NCBI RefSeq assembly: GCF_010122465.1
Contig: NZ_WLZY01000008.1
Coordinates: forward strand, 248,001 to 312,000
Reading direction: 5' to 3'
Source: Phytoactinopolyspora mesophila
GTDB lineage: Bacteria > Actinomycetota > Actinomycetes > Jiangellales > Jiangellaceae
DNA length: 64,000 bases
Shown here: piece after piece, positions 1 through 7,678 of the stretch
Layout: each line of letters opens with the position of its first letter
Position numbering within the stretch: the stretch's first letter is position 1
The notes under the pieces: model-generated
Databases searched by the model: none
What the model was told of the DNA's origin: nothing
The model's input: the letters and a program-made list of their open reading frames with translations, nothing else
Position numbers and translations under genes: made by a program

Positions 1-1
1 G

Positions 2-1375
2 ATCCTGGTGGAGTCCGACGAGCGCACCGGTGACGTCCTGGACCATCGATTCATCGCCGAGCACACCAGCGGCTTCGAAGCAGCAGCGGCCGGCTGGCGG
101 GCATTGGATGCCAACGACGTGGTCGCCGCCACCGGATTGAGCTCGCGCCAGATCTCCGCGTTCGTCGACGAAGTGATCTCCGCGAAAAGCGTCATCGTGT
201 GCTGGGCGATGGGCCTCACTCAGCACAAGAATTCGGTCCCCACCATCCGGGAGATCGTCAACTTCTTGCTCCTTCGCGGCAACATCGGCCGCCCGGGCGC
301 CGGTGCCTGCCCGGTTCGCGGCCACAGCAACGTCCAGGGCGACCGGACCATGGGAATCTGGGAGAAGATGCCGGATGCCTTCCTGGACGCGCTGGGCGCC
401 GAGTTCGGTTTCGAACCACCGCGGGAACACGGCCACGACACCGTGAACACCATCCGCGCGATGATAGATGGCCGGATCCGGGTATTCATGGCCCTCGGCG
501 GCAACTTCGCCGCCGCGACCCCGGACAGCGAACGCACCGCCAACGCGTTGCGATCAGTGCCGCTGACTGTGCATGTATCCACCAAGCTGAACCGCTCGCA
601 CGTCGTTCCGGGGCGTCGCTCGCTCATCTTGCCGTGCCTCGGCCGGACCGAGAGAGACGTCCAGACCGGCCGCGAACAGTTCGTGACCGTCGAAGACTCC
701 ATGTCGATGGTGCATGCGTCCCGGGGCAAGCTTCCTCCGGCGTCGGGCGAACTGCGCAGCGAGGTAGCGATCGTCTCCGGCCTGGCGAGACGGGTGCTTG
801 GCAACGACGACCCCACACCGTGGGAGGAATTCACCGCGGACTACTCGAAAATCCGCGAACGGATCTCCAGGGTGGTGCCCGGCTTCGAGAACTTCGAACA
901 ACGGGTGGCCGCGCCTGGCGGCTTCGTCCTGCCGCATCCGCCGCGCGACGAACGCCGCTTCAATACCGCCGACGCCCGGGCCCGGTTCACGGTCAACGAT
1001 CTCGACGTGATGGTGCTGCCGCCCGGCCGGTTGATCCTGCAGACCATCCGGTCTCACGACCAGTTCAACACCACTATCTACGGCCTCGACGACCGCTACC
1101 GCGGCATTCACAACGGCCGGCGCGTCGTGTTCGTCAACCACGACGACCTCGAGGAGCTCGGCATCGCCGACGGCACCCCGGTTGATCTGGTCAGCGAATG
1201 GGGTGACGGCGAACGAAGGGCACCGGCGTTCCGGGTGGTTTCGTTCCCCACGGCCCGCGGCTGCGCGGCCGCCTACTACCCGGAGACCAACGCGCTGGTT
1301 CCGCTGGACCACACCGCCGACATCAGCAACACACCTGCCTCGAAGTCCGTCATCGTCCGCCTCGAGCCCACCTAA
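2..1375 (+). CDS. FdhF/YdeP-family molybdopterin oxidoreductase, C-terminal part
   Basis: The reading frame is open from the left edge, so this is a partial gene; about 458 residues are visible, while full-length family members have roughly 750. It belongs to the formate-dehydrogenase-alpha-like (YdeP) branch of bis-MGD molybdenum enzymes. Visible family signatures are GMGLTQHKNSVPTIREI, GNIGRPGAGACPVRGHSN and ALGGNFAAATPD, which line the pterin cofactor in relatives, and a C-terminal molydopterin-binding barrel beginning near SHDQFNTTIYGLDDR. The substrate cannot be told from the sequence; YdeP proteins are not proven formate dehydrogenases. It ends naturally (KSVIVRLEPT) and its TAA stop lies in the outer end of the 61-bp inverted repeat that follows. 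It is convergent with the next gene. Family assignment is firm; substrate and physiological role are open. Confidence 0.9.
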   Translation: MLVESDERTGDVLDHRFIAEHTSGFEAAAAGWRALDANDVVAATGLSSRQISAFVDEVISAKSVIVCWAMGLTQHKNSVPTIREIVNFLLLRGNIGRPGAGACPVRGHSNVQGDRTMGIWEKMPDAFLDALGAEFGFEPPREHGHDTVNTIRAMIDGRIRVFMALGGNFAAATPDSERTANALRSVPLTVHVSTKLNRSHVVPGRRSLILPCLGRTERDVQTGREQFVTVEDSMSMVHASRGKLPPASGELRSEVAIVSGLARRVLGNDDPTPWEEFTADYSKIRERISRVVPGFENFEQRVAAPGGFVLPHPPRDERRFNTADARARFTVNDLDVMVLPPGRLILQTIRSHDQFNTTIYGLDDRYRGIHNGRRVVFVNHDDLEELGIADGTPVDLVSEWGDGERRAPAFRVVSFPTARGCAAAYYPETNALVPLDHTADISNTPASKSVIVRLEPT

Positions 1376-1432
1376 ATGATCATGTTTGGTGGGTTTTCTC
1401 GTGCGTCACGATGCCTGCAGGCCTCTTGACGC
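1372..1432. repeat. Left arm of 61-bp inverted repeat
   Basis: This 61-bp segment matches the reverse complement of 1921-1981 at 59 of 61 positions. It starts with CTAAATGATCATG and contains GGTGGGTTTTCTCGTGCGTC. It ends in an imperfect hairpin (GCGTCA ... GCCTGCAGGC ... TGACGC). The first bases supply the TAA stop of the oxidoreductase. Read in the direction of the gene before it, each arm is the same sequence immediately after a stop codon. It could therefore be a shared 3'-end element as well as a terminal inverted repeat. Confidence 0.9.
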
Positions 1433-1461
1433 AGGAGAAGTCCTGGGCATGTCCACCAGCC

Positions 1462-1812
1462 TCAGCCGGCCGGCGCCGGTCCGGGCCCCGCCGCGAACCC
1501 GGCCCCGCCCTCAGCTACAGCGACGACGTCGAACGATTCCTGCAGAATGGGCGCTGAGCCAATGATCTTCGACCCTGGCGAACCCGCGGCCTTCCCGGCG
1601 AAGTCAGCTGCGAACTCGTCCCGCGCTTGTGCCGTAGCGAACACGTACGTGCCCTCGAACCATTCGCCCGGCCGGGTACGCCAGGTCTTGAACCTCAACC
1701 CGGGCATGCCGGTGAAACGGTCCAGAGAGGTGCCGTGAACATACTCGCGCAGTTCGTCATCGACGCCGGCCGGCGCGTCGGCCAGGGACCAGCGCACGGT
1801 CAATCCATACAT
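1462..1812 (-). CDS. YdhR-like small alpha/beta-barrel protein
   Basis: A 116-residue soluble protein resembling the YdhR/antibiotic-biosynthesis-monooxygenase-like dimeric alpha+beta barrels. Visible signs are an N-terminal strand MYGLTVRWSL, the central PGLRFKTW, an EGTYVFATAQARDEF block and SPGSKIIGSAPI. An upstream in-frame extension exists, but ATG 1812 is preferred because GGAG (1821-1824) lies 8 nt before it. The Ala/Gly/Pro-rich tail (GGAGFAAGPGPAPAG) looks disordered. A 9-bp hairpin with a 3-nt loop (1879-1899) lies in the leader. The gene sits alone between the two arms of the 61-bp inverted repeat, which makes it the only cargo of that 610-bp segment. Enzymatic activity is unknown; the fold call is by resemblance only. 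Confidence 0.7.
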   Translation of the reverse strand: MYGLTVRWSLADAPAGVDDELREYVHGTSLDRFTGMPGLRFKTWRTRPGEWFEGTYVFATAQARDEFAADFAGKAAGSPGSKIIGSAPILQESFDVVAVAEGGAGFAAGPGPAPAG

Positions 1813-1920
1813 GAAATCAGCTCCATCCGAGTGCTCAATTGGGACAGCTACCTGGTCATCGACACGACGTCGTCGTTCCGTCGGCATCCAATGCCGACGT
1901 ACCTCACCAGGAGTGCTCGC

Positions 1921-1981
1921 GCGTCAAAAGGCCTGCAGGCATGGTGACGCACGAGAAAACCCACCAAACATGATCATTTAG
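1921..1981. repeat. Right arm of 61-bp inverted repeat
   Basis: Reverse-complement partner of 1372-1432, with two mismatches. Its outer end carries the TGA stop of pepA (GCT AAA TGA on the minus strand), just as the left arm carries the stop of the gene on the other side. No obvious target-site duplication is seen outside the arms (GAGCCCAC on the left, CCGGGTGG on the right). Confidence 0.9.
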
Positions 1982-3587
1982 CCGGGTGGGATTCGAGCCA
2001 GGTCAGCAAGGCGCGGACGCCGAATGCGGTGCCGCCCTTCACCAGCTCGGCCCGGTTCTTATCCGCCCGGCCGACACCGGCGATGTCCAGATGTGCCCAG
2101 GGCACGTCTTTGGCAAAGCGCTCCAGGAAGAGCGCGCCGATGATGGAGCCGCCGCCCATCTTCGCCGTATCGATGTGCCCGATGTCGGCGACCTCCGACT
2201 TCAGCGCCTGCCGGTAATCGTCGACCAGCGGCAGCCGCCACATCCGTTCACCTGACTCCTCACCGGCCCGGAGCAGGTCGTCGGCAAGGGTGTCGTCGGT
2301 GGAGTACAGCGCCGCGTGTGACCGGCCGAGTGCCGTCGCCGCGGCGCCGGTGAGGGTGGCGACGTCGACGACGACGGACGGTTCGAGTTCGGCCACGGCG
2401 TAGGCGATCGCATCCGCCAGCACCAGACGGCCCTCGGCGTCGGTGTTGAGCACCTCCACGGTGGTGCCGTCGTACTGCATGATCACGTCGCTGGGACGCT
2501 GGGCAGAACGTCCGGGCATGTTCTCGGCCGCGGCGACCAGCCCGGTGACCCGGACCGCCACGCCGAGTTCGCGCACCGCGGAGAGCACACCCATCACCAC
2601 CGCGGCACCGGACATGTCAGTCTTCATGGTGGCCATCGGATCGGACTTCTTCAGGGACAATCCGCCGGAGTCGAACGTGATCCCCTTGCCGGCCAGCACC
2701 ACATGCGGCACGTCAGCCGGTGCGCCAGGTGGCTCATAGCGCAGGGCGATCAGCCGCGGCGGCCGGGAGGAGCCCATGCCGACGGCTACCAGACCACCGA
2801 AACCTTCGGCGGCCAGCTTCTTCTCGTCCCGGACGTACACATCCATGCCATGGGCATGGCCGATCTCCTCGGCACGCTCAGCCAGCCAGGCCGGGTCTTT
2901 CACGTTGGACGGCATATGCACCAGCTCGCGTGCGTACCAGCTGGCAGATGCCACGGTGGTGGCCTTGCGGACCGTTTCGGACGCTGGTTCGCCGAGCCCC
3001 GCCAGCACGAGTGTGATCAGTGGCGGCTTGCCCGGTTTGCTGCGAAAGGTACCGAGGCTGAACGTCGCCAGTACGACGCCTTCGACGAATGCCCGCACGC
3101 ATGAGTCGTCCTCAGCGCCGGCCGCGACCGTGGTGGACAGGCGGTTCACGCCACGGACCGCGCGGGCCAGCGCGGCCCCGGCCTTGCGATACGACGCCGG
3201 GGATCCGTCCCCCAGTCCGACCAGCAGCACCCGGGTCACGTCTGTCTCGCCGTCGGCGCTGCTCGCTCCCCGACCTTCATCAAAGATGGGTATGGACACG
3301 ATCTCGCCGGCCCTGCCCGATGCGTTCTCACGCTCCATCAGCCACAGGGGATCGAGCCCGAGCGCGTCGACAAGCTCGGCCCCGCCCGGTCCGATCCACG
3401 GGCCGGAACCGCCAGCGCCGTCATCGGGATCCGCGCCCGAGGCAGGTGCCTGGACCGCCTCGGCAGCGGTATCAGCGGGCCAGACGGGTACCGCCACAAC
3501 CTCCGCGGCAACGTCGAGGAGCCCTTCCGCAGCCACTTCGACCGCAGTGGGCCGCACGGGATTCTCGTCCAGCACAATGCCTCCCAT
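1974..3587 (-). CDS. pepA: Leucyl aminopeptidase (M17)
   Basis: Cytosolic M17 metallo-aminopeptidase of about 537 residues, which removes N-terminal residues from peptides and is usually hexameric with two metal ions. The family catalytic segments are present: GKGITFDSGGLSLKK, MKTDMSGAAVVMGVL and NTDAEGRLVLADAIAYA (the M17 signature), giving the Lys, Asp and Glu ligands. The N-terminal third is the variable, Ala-rich non-catalytic domain. An ATG 36 nt further upstream is possible, but it lies inside the preceding terminator hairpin. ATG 3587 has no ribosome-binding site but has TACTGT exactly 7 nt upstream, the layout of a leaderless transcript. The gene reads into the right arm of the 61-bp repeat. 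Confidence 0.93.
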   Translation of the reverse strand: MGGIVLDENPVRPTAVEVAAEGLLDVAAEVVAVPVWPADTAAEAVQAPASGADPDDGAGGSGPWIGPGGAELVDALGLDPLWLMERENASGRAGEIVSIPIFDEGRGASSADGETDVTRVLLVGLGDGSPASYRKAGAALARAVRGVNRLSTTVAAGAEDDSCVRAFVEGVVLATFSLGTFRSKPGKPPLITLVLAGLGEPASETVRKATTVASASWYARELVHMPSNVKDPAWLAERAEEIGHAHGMDVYVRDEKKLAAEGFGGLVAVGMGSSRPPRLIALRYEPPGAPADVPHVVLAGKGITFDSGGLSLKKSDPMATMKTDMSGAAVVMGVLSAVRELGVAVRVTGLVAAAENMPGRSAQRPSDVIMQYDGTTVEVLNTDAEGRLVLADAIAYAVAELEPSVVVDVATLTGAAATALGRSHAALYSTDDTLADDLLRAGEESGERMWRLPLVDDYRQALKSEVADIGHIDTAKMGGGSIIGALFLERFAKDVPWAHLDIAGVGRADKNRAELVKGGTAFGVRALLTWLESHPAK

Positions 3588-3594
3588 AAAGGGC

Positions 3595-3600
3595 ACAGTA
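3595..3600 (-). promoter_or_regulatory. Leaderless -10 element (TACTGT) of pepA
   Basis: TACTGT on the minus strand ends 7 nt before ATG 3587. There is no Shine-Dalgarno sequence in between. The terminator hairpin of the upstream gene ends only two bases away, so the -35 region would fall in the loop of that hairpin. Confidence 0.5.
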
Positions 3601-3602
3601 CG

Positions 3603-3635
3603 GCCCCGTCCGGTGTGAGTCACACCGGACGGGGC
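3603..3635 (-). terminator. 15-bp perfect hairpin after DUF3117 gene
   Basis: Arms 3603-3617 and 3621-3635 are perfectly complementary (GCCCCGTCCGGTGTG), with a 3-nt loop and no T-tract. It lies 49 nt after the DUF3117 stop and directly upstream of pepA. It probably ends the DUF3117 transcript. Confidence 0.75.
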
Positions 3636-3683
3636 GCGTGGAATTGTCTATGTCATCGGGTGCGACCGCATCCAGGCCTGGTC

Positions 3684-3851
3684 CTACCCGGTGACGTCCT
3701 TCAGCGCATCGCTGAGCGCGTGAGCCTCGTCGAGCGAGATCTCGACGACGAGACGACCTCCGCCCTCTAGAGGTACACGCATGACTATGCCGCGCCCCTC
3801 CTTCGTGACCTCGAGCGGCCCGTCGCCAGTCCGCGGCTTCATCGCCGCCAT
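3684..3851 (-). CDS. DUF3117 small conserved protein
   Basis: A 55-residue protein, beginning MAAMKPRTGDGPLEVTKEGR, that is nearly universal in Actinobacteria. The body GIVMRVPLEGGGRLVVEIS followed by a short helix is the typical DUF3117 sequence. The molecular function is not known. Start ATG 3851 has an AAGGAG 7 nt upstream; a second in-frame Met is four codons later. In M. tuberculosis the orthologue lies close to tag and folP2, and the same genes follow here on the opposite strand, which supports the identification. It has its own promoter region (3852-4070) and a strong hairpin terminator. Confidence 0.93.
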   Translation of the reverse strand: MAAMKPRTGDGPLEVTKEGRGIVMRVPLEGGGRLVVEISLDEAHALSDALKDVTG

Positions 3852-4070
3852 CCGCGCACTCCTTCCTGTCAGGCGTGCACGACATCTCCTTTTCTGTCAG
3901 GAGACGAGACACGTGCACGTCACGATCACAGTCATTATCCCGCATCAACTCCGATGCGGGGAGACCGCGGTCAACTCTAGGAGAACAACACCAGGCAGGA
4001 TGGGAAGTGATCGAACTACGAGGGCGGCACGAAACAGGCCCGAGCGGGCCTCGACGAGAGGAGCCATGCC
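3852..4070. other. Divergent intergenic region DUF3117 / enoyl-CoA hydratase
   Basis: 219 bp between divergent genes. It contains the perfect palindrome ACGTGCACGT (3911-3920), a hairpin of 8 bp with a 6-nt loop (3939-3960, CCCGCATC/GATGCGGG), and a GATAAT-like hexamer on the minus strand within 3934-3940. No matching -35 is clear. I see no gene here. Confidence 0.5.
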
Positions 4071-4859
4071 GTGACCGATCCGGTGAGCCATGAGATCGAC
4101 GAGGACGTCGCCACCATCACCTTCAATCGGCCCGACGCCATGAACAGCCTCGATACGGCCACCAAGGTCGCGCTGCGCGACCACGTCCGGCGTGCCGCGG
4201 ACGACCCCGGAGTGCGCGCCGTTGTGCTCGCCGGCTCCGGCCGTGCCTTCTGCGTGGGACAAGACCTTGTCGAACATGCCGGCGAACTGCGCGAGGGCGG
4301 CTCCGGTCTCGGCGACACCGTGCGGGAGCACTACAACGCGACGGTACGCACACTCATGAGCATGCCCAAACCGGTGATCGCCGCCGTCAACGGGGTCGCC
4401 GCTGGTGCCGGTGCCTCGTATGCGTTCGCGTGTGACCTTCGGATCGTCGCCGATACCGCCGGATTCAACCTGGCCTTCGCCGGTATCGGACTCTCGTGTG
4501 ACACGGGTTCGTCGTGGACGCTACCCCGGCTGGTGGGCTGGGCGAAGGCACACGAACTCCTCCTTCTCCCCCGTACCGTGAAGGCCGACGAGGCGCAAGC
4601 GATCGGCCTGGCCACCGAGGTGGTGGCCGCCGACGAGGTCCTGAGCCGGGCACAGGAGCTGGCTGTCCAGCTCGCGGCCGGGCCGACGGTGGCGTATGCG
4701 GCGCTGCGGCGGGCCCTGAACCGTTCGGCCACCCACACGCTGGATGAGTCCCTCGAGTACGAGGCCGAGATGATGCAGCTCACCGGAGAGACACACGATC
4801 ACCGCAACGCCGTCGAAGCGTTCCTGGCCAAGCAGAAGCCGACCTTCGACGGACGATGA
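4071..4859 (+). CDS. Enoyl-CoA hydratase/isomerase family protein (PaaG-like)
   Basis: A crotonase-fold enzyme of 262 residues acting on a CoA thioester. The oxyanion-hole segments GSGRAFCVGQDL and NGVAAGAGASYAFACDLRI are both present. GIGLSCDTGSSWTLPRLVG resembles the segment that carries the catalytic Asp in PaaG-type 1,2-epoxyphenylacetyl-CoA isomerases. The Glu of true hydratases is not evident there, so an isomerase role is more likely than hydration. GTG 4071 is preceded by GAGAGGAG. No other phenylacetate or beta-oxidation gene is adjacent; tag follows after 7 bp. Family sure, substrate unknown. Confidence 0.85.
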   Translation: MTDPVSHEIDEDVATITFNRPDAMNSLDTATKVALRDHVRRAADDPGVRAVVLAGSGRAFCVGQDLVEHAGELREGGSGLGDTVREHYNATVRTLMSMPKPVIAAVNGVAAGAGASYAFACDLRIVADTAGFNLAFAGIGLSCDTGSSWTLPRLVGWAKAHELLLLPRTVKADEAQAIGLATEVVAADEVLSRAQELAVQLAAGPTVAYAALRRALNRSATHTLDESLEYEAEMMQLTGETHDHRNAVEAFLAKQKPTFDGR

Positions 4860-4866
4860 GACGACG

Positions 4867-5466
4867 GTGAGCGTGGAAAACGAGGCCAGGCCCGGGCCCG
4901 ACGGCAAACTGCGCTGCCCGTGGGCGTTGAGCACACCGGACTACATCGCCTATCACGACGACGAATGGGGCCGCCCGGTCCACGGCGACTCCGCGCTGTA
5001 TGAGCGGCTCACTCTCGAAGGATTCCAGTCAGGGTTGTCGTGGCTGACCATTCTGCGCAAGCGGTCCGGATTCCGGCGCGCATTCGCCGGATTCGATCCC
5101 GCCGAGGTGGCCCGGTTCGACGAGGCCGACGTCGAGCGGCTCCTGGCCGACACCTCGATAGTGCGCAACCGCGCCAAGATCCACGCGGCGGTGACCAATG
5201 CCCGGGCGTTGCTCCGGTTGCAGGCCTCCGATGGCGGCGACGCCCTGCACCACCTGGTGTGGTCGTTCGCGCCCGAGCCGGACGGGCGCCCGGCACCACG
5301 CACGCTGGCCGACGTGCCCGCTATCACCCCGGAGTCCACGGCACTGGCCAAAGCCCTCAAAAAGCGTGGCTTCGTGTTCGTCGGGCCCACTACCGCCTAT
5401 GCCACCATGCAGGCCGCGGGCCTGGTCAACGATCACCTGGCCGACTGCGTCGCGCGTGGCGGCTGA
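4867..5466 (+). CDS. tag: DNA-3-methyladenine glycosylase I
   Basis: Base-excision repair enzyme that removes 3-methyladenine from alkylated DNA; 199 residues, the normal length. Family landmarks are RCPWALSTPDYIAYHDDEWG near the N-terminus (first zinc Cys), the SALYERLTLEGFQSGLSW helix with the base-recognising Glu, and the C-terminal NDHLADCV (zinc His/Cys). GFVFVGPTTAYATMQAAGLV is the usual C-terminal helix-hairpin part. It starts 8 bp after the enoyl-CoA hydratase stop, so the two are probably co-transcribed. It ends 5 bp from the convergent DivIVA-like gene. GTG start; no strong ribosome-binding site. Confidence 0.95.
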   Translation: MSVENEARPGPDGKLRCPWALSTPDYIAYHDDEWGRPVHGDSALYERLTLEGFQSGLSWLTILRKRSGFRRAFAGFDPAEVARFDEADVERLLADTSIVRNRAKIHAAVTNARALLRLQASDGGDALHHLVWSFAPEPDGRPAPRTLADVPAITPESTALAKALKKRGFVFVGPTTAYATMQAAGLVNDHLADCVARGG

Positions 5467-5471
5467 ACCCC

Positions 5472-5807
5472 TCAGCCGTCCTCGTCCCACACCGGCCGCG
5501 GACGGCGCACCATCTCCGGCGCACCCCAGCGTCGCACCGTATCCTCGAGTTCGGCGATGCGCGCGTCGCGCTCGGCGAGTTCGGCCCGGACCCGGGCCAG
5601 CACGTCGTCCACCTGGTTCATCCGGTAGCCCCGAGCCACCACGGCAAAGCGCAGGCCGGCCAGGTCGTCAGCGGTGAGCGGCTGCTCGCCGAGCTCCGGT
5701 CCGACAACGACGGGTGGCTCGTCCTCCAGCAGTTGGCCACGGCCCAGGGTGAGCGCGACCACCATGAACACCACGGCGGCAATCAGCACGGCGAAGAGGA
5801 CGTACAT
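5472..5807 (-). CDS. DivIVA-domain membrane protein
   Basis: A 111-residue protein with one N-terminal membrane helix (about residues 2-22), an acidic linker and a DivIVA motif: LRFAVVARGYRMNQVDDVLARV followed in the normal way by a short coiled coil (LAERDARIAELEDTV). DivIVA-type motifs sense curved membrane and mark poles or septa in Actinobacteria. This short membrane-tethered form is typical of the gene next to tag and folP2 in mycobacteria. It is divergent from folP2 and convergent with tag. No ribosome-binding site is seen upstream of ATG. Its cellular role is not known. Confidence 0.85.
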   Translation of the reverse strand: MYVLFAVLIAAVVFMVVALTLGRGQLLEDEPPVVVGPELGEQPLTADDLAGLRFAVVARGYRMNQVDDVLARVRAELAERDARIAELEDTVRRWGAPEMVRRPRPVWDEDG

Positions 5808-5997
5808 GAGGCAGATCGTGCCACGTGCGCATCAGAGAACATGCCAGGGGTGGTCGCCCGCACCCGGGCCGAGGCCGGTGGCATGCGCTGGGCTCGCATC
5901 CGGTGTCGTGGTTCAGCTGCGGGTTCGCATCCGTTCGGTATCTTGAGGACGATGGTCCTCGGGGCCGTCGTCAACGCCGATGTGAAGGGTGGCACGT
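5808..5997. other. Divergent promoter region DivIVA-like / folP2
   Basis: 190 bp between two divergent genes. I find no convincing palindrome or consensus promoter pair; AAGGGTGG at its right end is the likely ribosome-binding site of folP2. Confidence 0.35.
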
Positions 5998-6885
5998 GTG
6001 AATTCAGTAGCGTCCGGGCGCGTCGACCTCGTGTTCCGTGGCCGACACCTCGTCCGGGACCGGGCGTTGATCATGGCTATTGTCAACCGGACGCCCGACT
6101 CGTTCTACGATCACGGCGCCACGTTCGACGAGCAGCTGGCCCGCGAGGCGATCGCCCAGGCCGTCGCCGACGGCGCCGACGTCGTCGACATCGGCGGGGT
6201 CCCGGCCAGTCCGGGTCCGGAGGTCAGCGTCGACGAGGAGATCGGCCGGATCCTGCCGACTCTCGAATGGACCCGCGAGACTTACCCTGATCTGGTCATC
6301 AGTGTCGACACCTACCGTCACGAGGTCGCTGATCGCGCCTGCCGGGCCGGTGCGGATCTTCTCAACGACACGTGGGCGGCCGCCGATCCCGCCATGCTGG
6401 ACGTCGCCGCGCAGTACGGAGCCGGCTACGTGTGCGCACACACCGACGGTTTGCCCCCCCGCACCGATCCGGTGCGGCCCGAGTACGACGACGTCGTGGC
6501 AGCGGTGGTGGAAGACACCGCAGCACTGGCGGAGAAGGCCGCGGCCCGCGGCGTGCCGCGAGAGGGCATCCTGATCGATCCCGCCATCGATTTCACGAAG
6601 CACACCCTGCACAGCCTGGCGGTACTGCGCCGGGTGGACTCGCTGGTCGAGACCGGTTGGCCAGTCCTGATCGCGATATCCAACAAGAACTTCGTCAGCG
6701 AGACGCTCGACGTGCCGCTCGACGATCGTGTTGTCGGGACCCTCGCGGCCACGGCGCTCGCGGCGCAGGCGGGGGCCTCGATGTTCCGCGCCCACCAGGT
6801 ACGCGAGACCCGGCACACGGTAGAGATGGTGGCCAGCATCAATGGCACTCGGCCGCCGGCGCGACCCGAGCGGTGGCTGGACTGA
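5998..6885 (+). CDS. folP2: Dihydropteroate synthase paralogue FolP2
   Basis: TIM-barrel protein of 295 residues related to dihydropteroate synthase of folate synthesis. It has IMAIVNRTPDSFYDHGATF and DGADVVDIGGVPASPGPEVS. Canonical synthases carry GGESTRPG in that second loop, which positions the pterin diphosphate. The changed loop, with ISVDTYRHEVADRACRAGAD and the C-terminal MFRAHQVRETRHTVEMVASI, matches the mycobacterial FolP2 subgroup; M. leprae FolP2 was reported not to replace FolP. So the reaction is doubtful. GTG 5998 follows AAGGGTGG; another GTG lies 9 nt upstream. Its stop shares one base with the start of the RibD-C gene, so they are translationally coupled. Confidence 0.85.
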   Translation: MNSVASGRVDLVFRGRHLVRDRALIMAIVNRTPDSFYDHGATFDEQLAREAIAQAVADGADVVDIGGVPASPGPEVSVDEEIGRILPTLEWTRETYPDLVISVDTYRHEVADRACRAGADLLNDTWAAADPAMLDVAAQYGAGYVCAHTDGLPPRTDPVRPEYDDVVAAVVEDTAALAEKAAARGVPREGILIDPAIDFTKHTLHSLAVLRRVDSLVETGWPVLIAISNKNFVSETLDVPLDDRVVGTLAATALAAQAGASMFRAHQVRETRHTVEMVASINGTRPPARPERWLD

Positions 6886-7625
6886 TGCACTACATCTGGC
6901 CTCTGACCGGCACCCGCGTCGTCGACGACCTCGAACTCGAGCAGCTCTACCGGTATCCGGCCGACCCGAAGTGGCTCGCGGTCAACTACGTGTCCAGCGC
7001 TGACGGCGCCGTCGAGATCGACGGCCGTTCCGCCGGCCTGTCCAATCCCGCGGATCGGCAGGTTTACCAGCTCGGTAGCGATCTCGCCGACGTGGTGCTT
7101 CTCGGCGCCGGCACCGCGACCATCGAGGTGTTCCGGGGTGTGCATCCGGACGAGAAGACCGCCGAGCGTCGGCGCCGCCACGGGCTGAGCGAGATCCCGC
7201 CGATCGCTGTGGTGACGACGGGCCGCTCCCTACCGCCCGACGCACCGGTGATCACCGAAGCGGCGGTGCCGACCCTAGTGCTGACGTGTTCCGCCGCACC
7301 GAAGTCGATTCGCGACGCGTGGACCGCGGCCGGCGCCGAGGTGGTCGTAGCCGGAACCGACACGGTGGACGTGGCCGGCGCCGTCGACCATCTGGTGAAG
7401 CGCGGGCTCGGCCGCATCGACTGCGAAGGCGGCCCGCGTCTGTTCGGCTCACTGCTGGCCGCCGGGATGGTGGACGAGCTACGACTGACCGTCTCCCCGC
7501 TTCTGGTATCCGGCGCTGCCGACCGGATCGCTGTCGGTGCCGGAATCGAACCAGCGGCGTTGGAACTCACGTCGCTGCTCGCAGAGGGAAACACCCTGTT
7601 GCTACGTTATCTGGTGAAACAGTGA
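6885..7625 (+). CDS. RibD C-terminal-domain reductase (DHFR-like fold)
   Basis: A 246-residue NADPH-dependent reductase-type protein with only the RibD C-terminal (pyrimidine reductase) domain. Visible features are WLAVNYVSSADGAVEIDGRS (substrate strand with Asp), the central LGAGTATIEVFRG, and the C-terminal DCEGGPRLFGSLLAAGMVDE that is the family signature for cofactor binding. It lacks the deaminase domain of full RibD. ATG 6885 overlaps the folP2 stop by one base. The pairing of a folP2 with this reductase suggests a shared pterin or flavin reaction, but this is inference from position. It is the middle gene of a three-gene run ending with the methyltransferase at 7679. Confidence 0.82.
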   Translation: MHYIWPLTGTRVVDDLELEQLYRYPADPKWLAVNYVSSADGAVEIDGRSAGLSNPADRQVYQLGSDLADVVLLGAGTATIEVFRGVHPDEKTAERRRRHGLSEIPPIAVVTTGRSLPPDAPVITEAAVPTLVLTCSAAPKSIRDAWTAAGAEVVVAGTDTVDVAGAVDHLVKRGLGRIDCEGGPRLFGSLLAAGMVDELRLTVSPLLVSGAADRIAVGAGIEPAALELTSLLAEGNTLLLRYLVKQ

Positions 7626-7678
7626 GGCATCCTCGCTGTTCTCCCACTCCATCGCTGCGGCATTGAAAGGGTCCCCGT

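Noticed and set aside
554-1312. Long open frames on the strand opposite the molybdopterin oxidoreductase (about 200-250 codons)
   Set aside because: They have no family resemblance and mirror the codon pattern of the real gene; high-GC genes commonly leave such open antisense frames.
1372-1981. A classical insertion sequence
   Set aside because: No transposase gene lies between the arms and no target-site duplication is visible, so only a non-autonomous or non-transposon explanation is possible.
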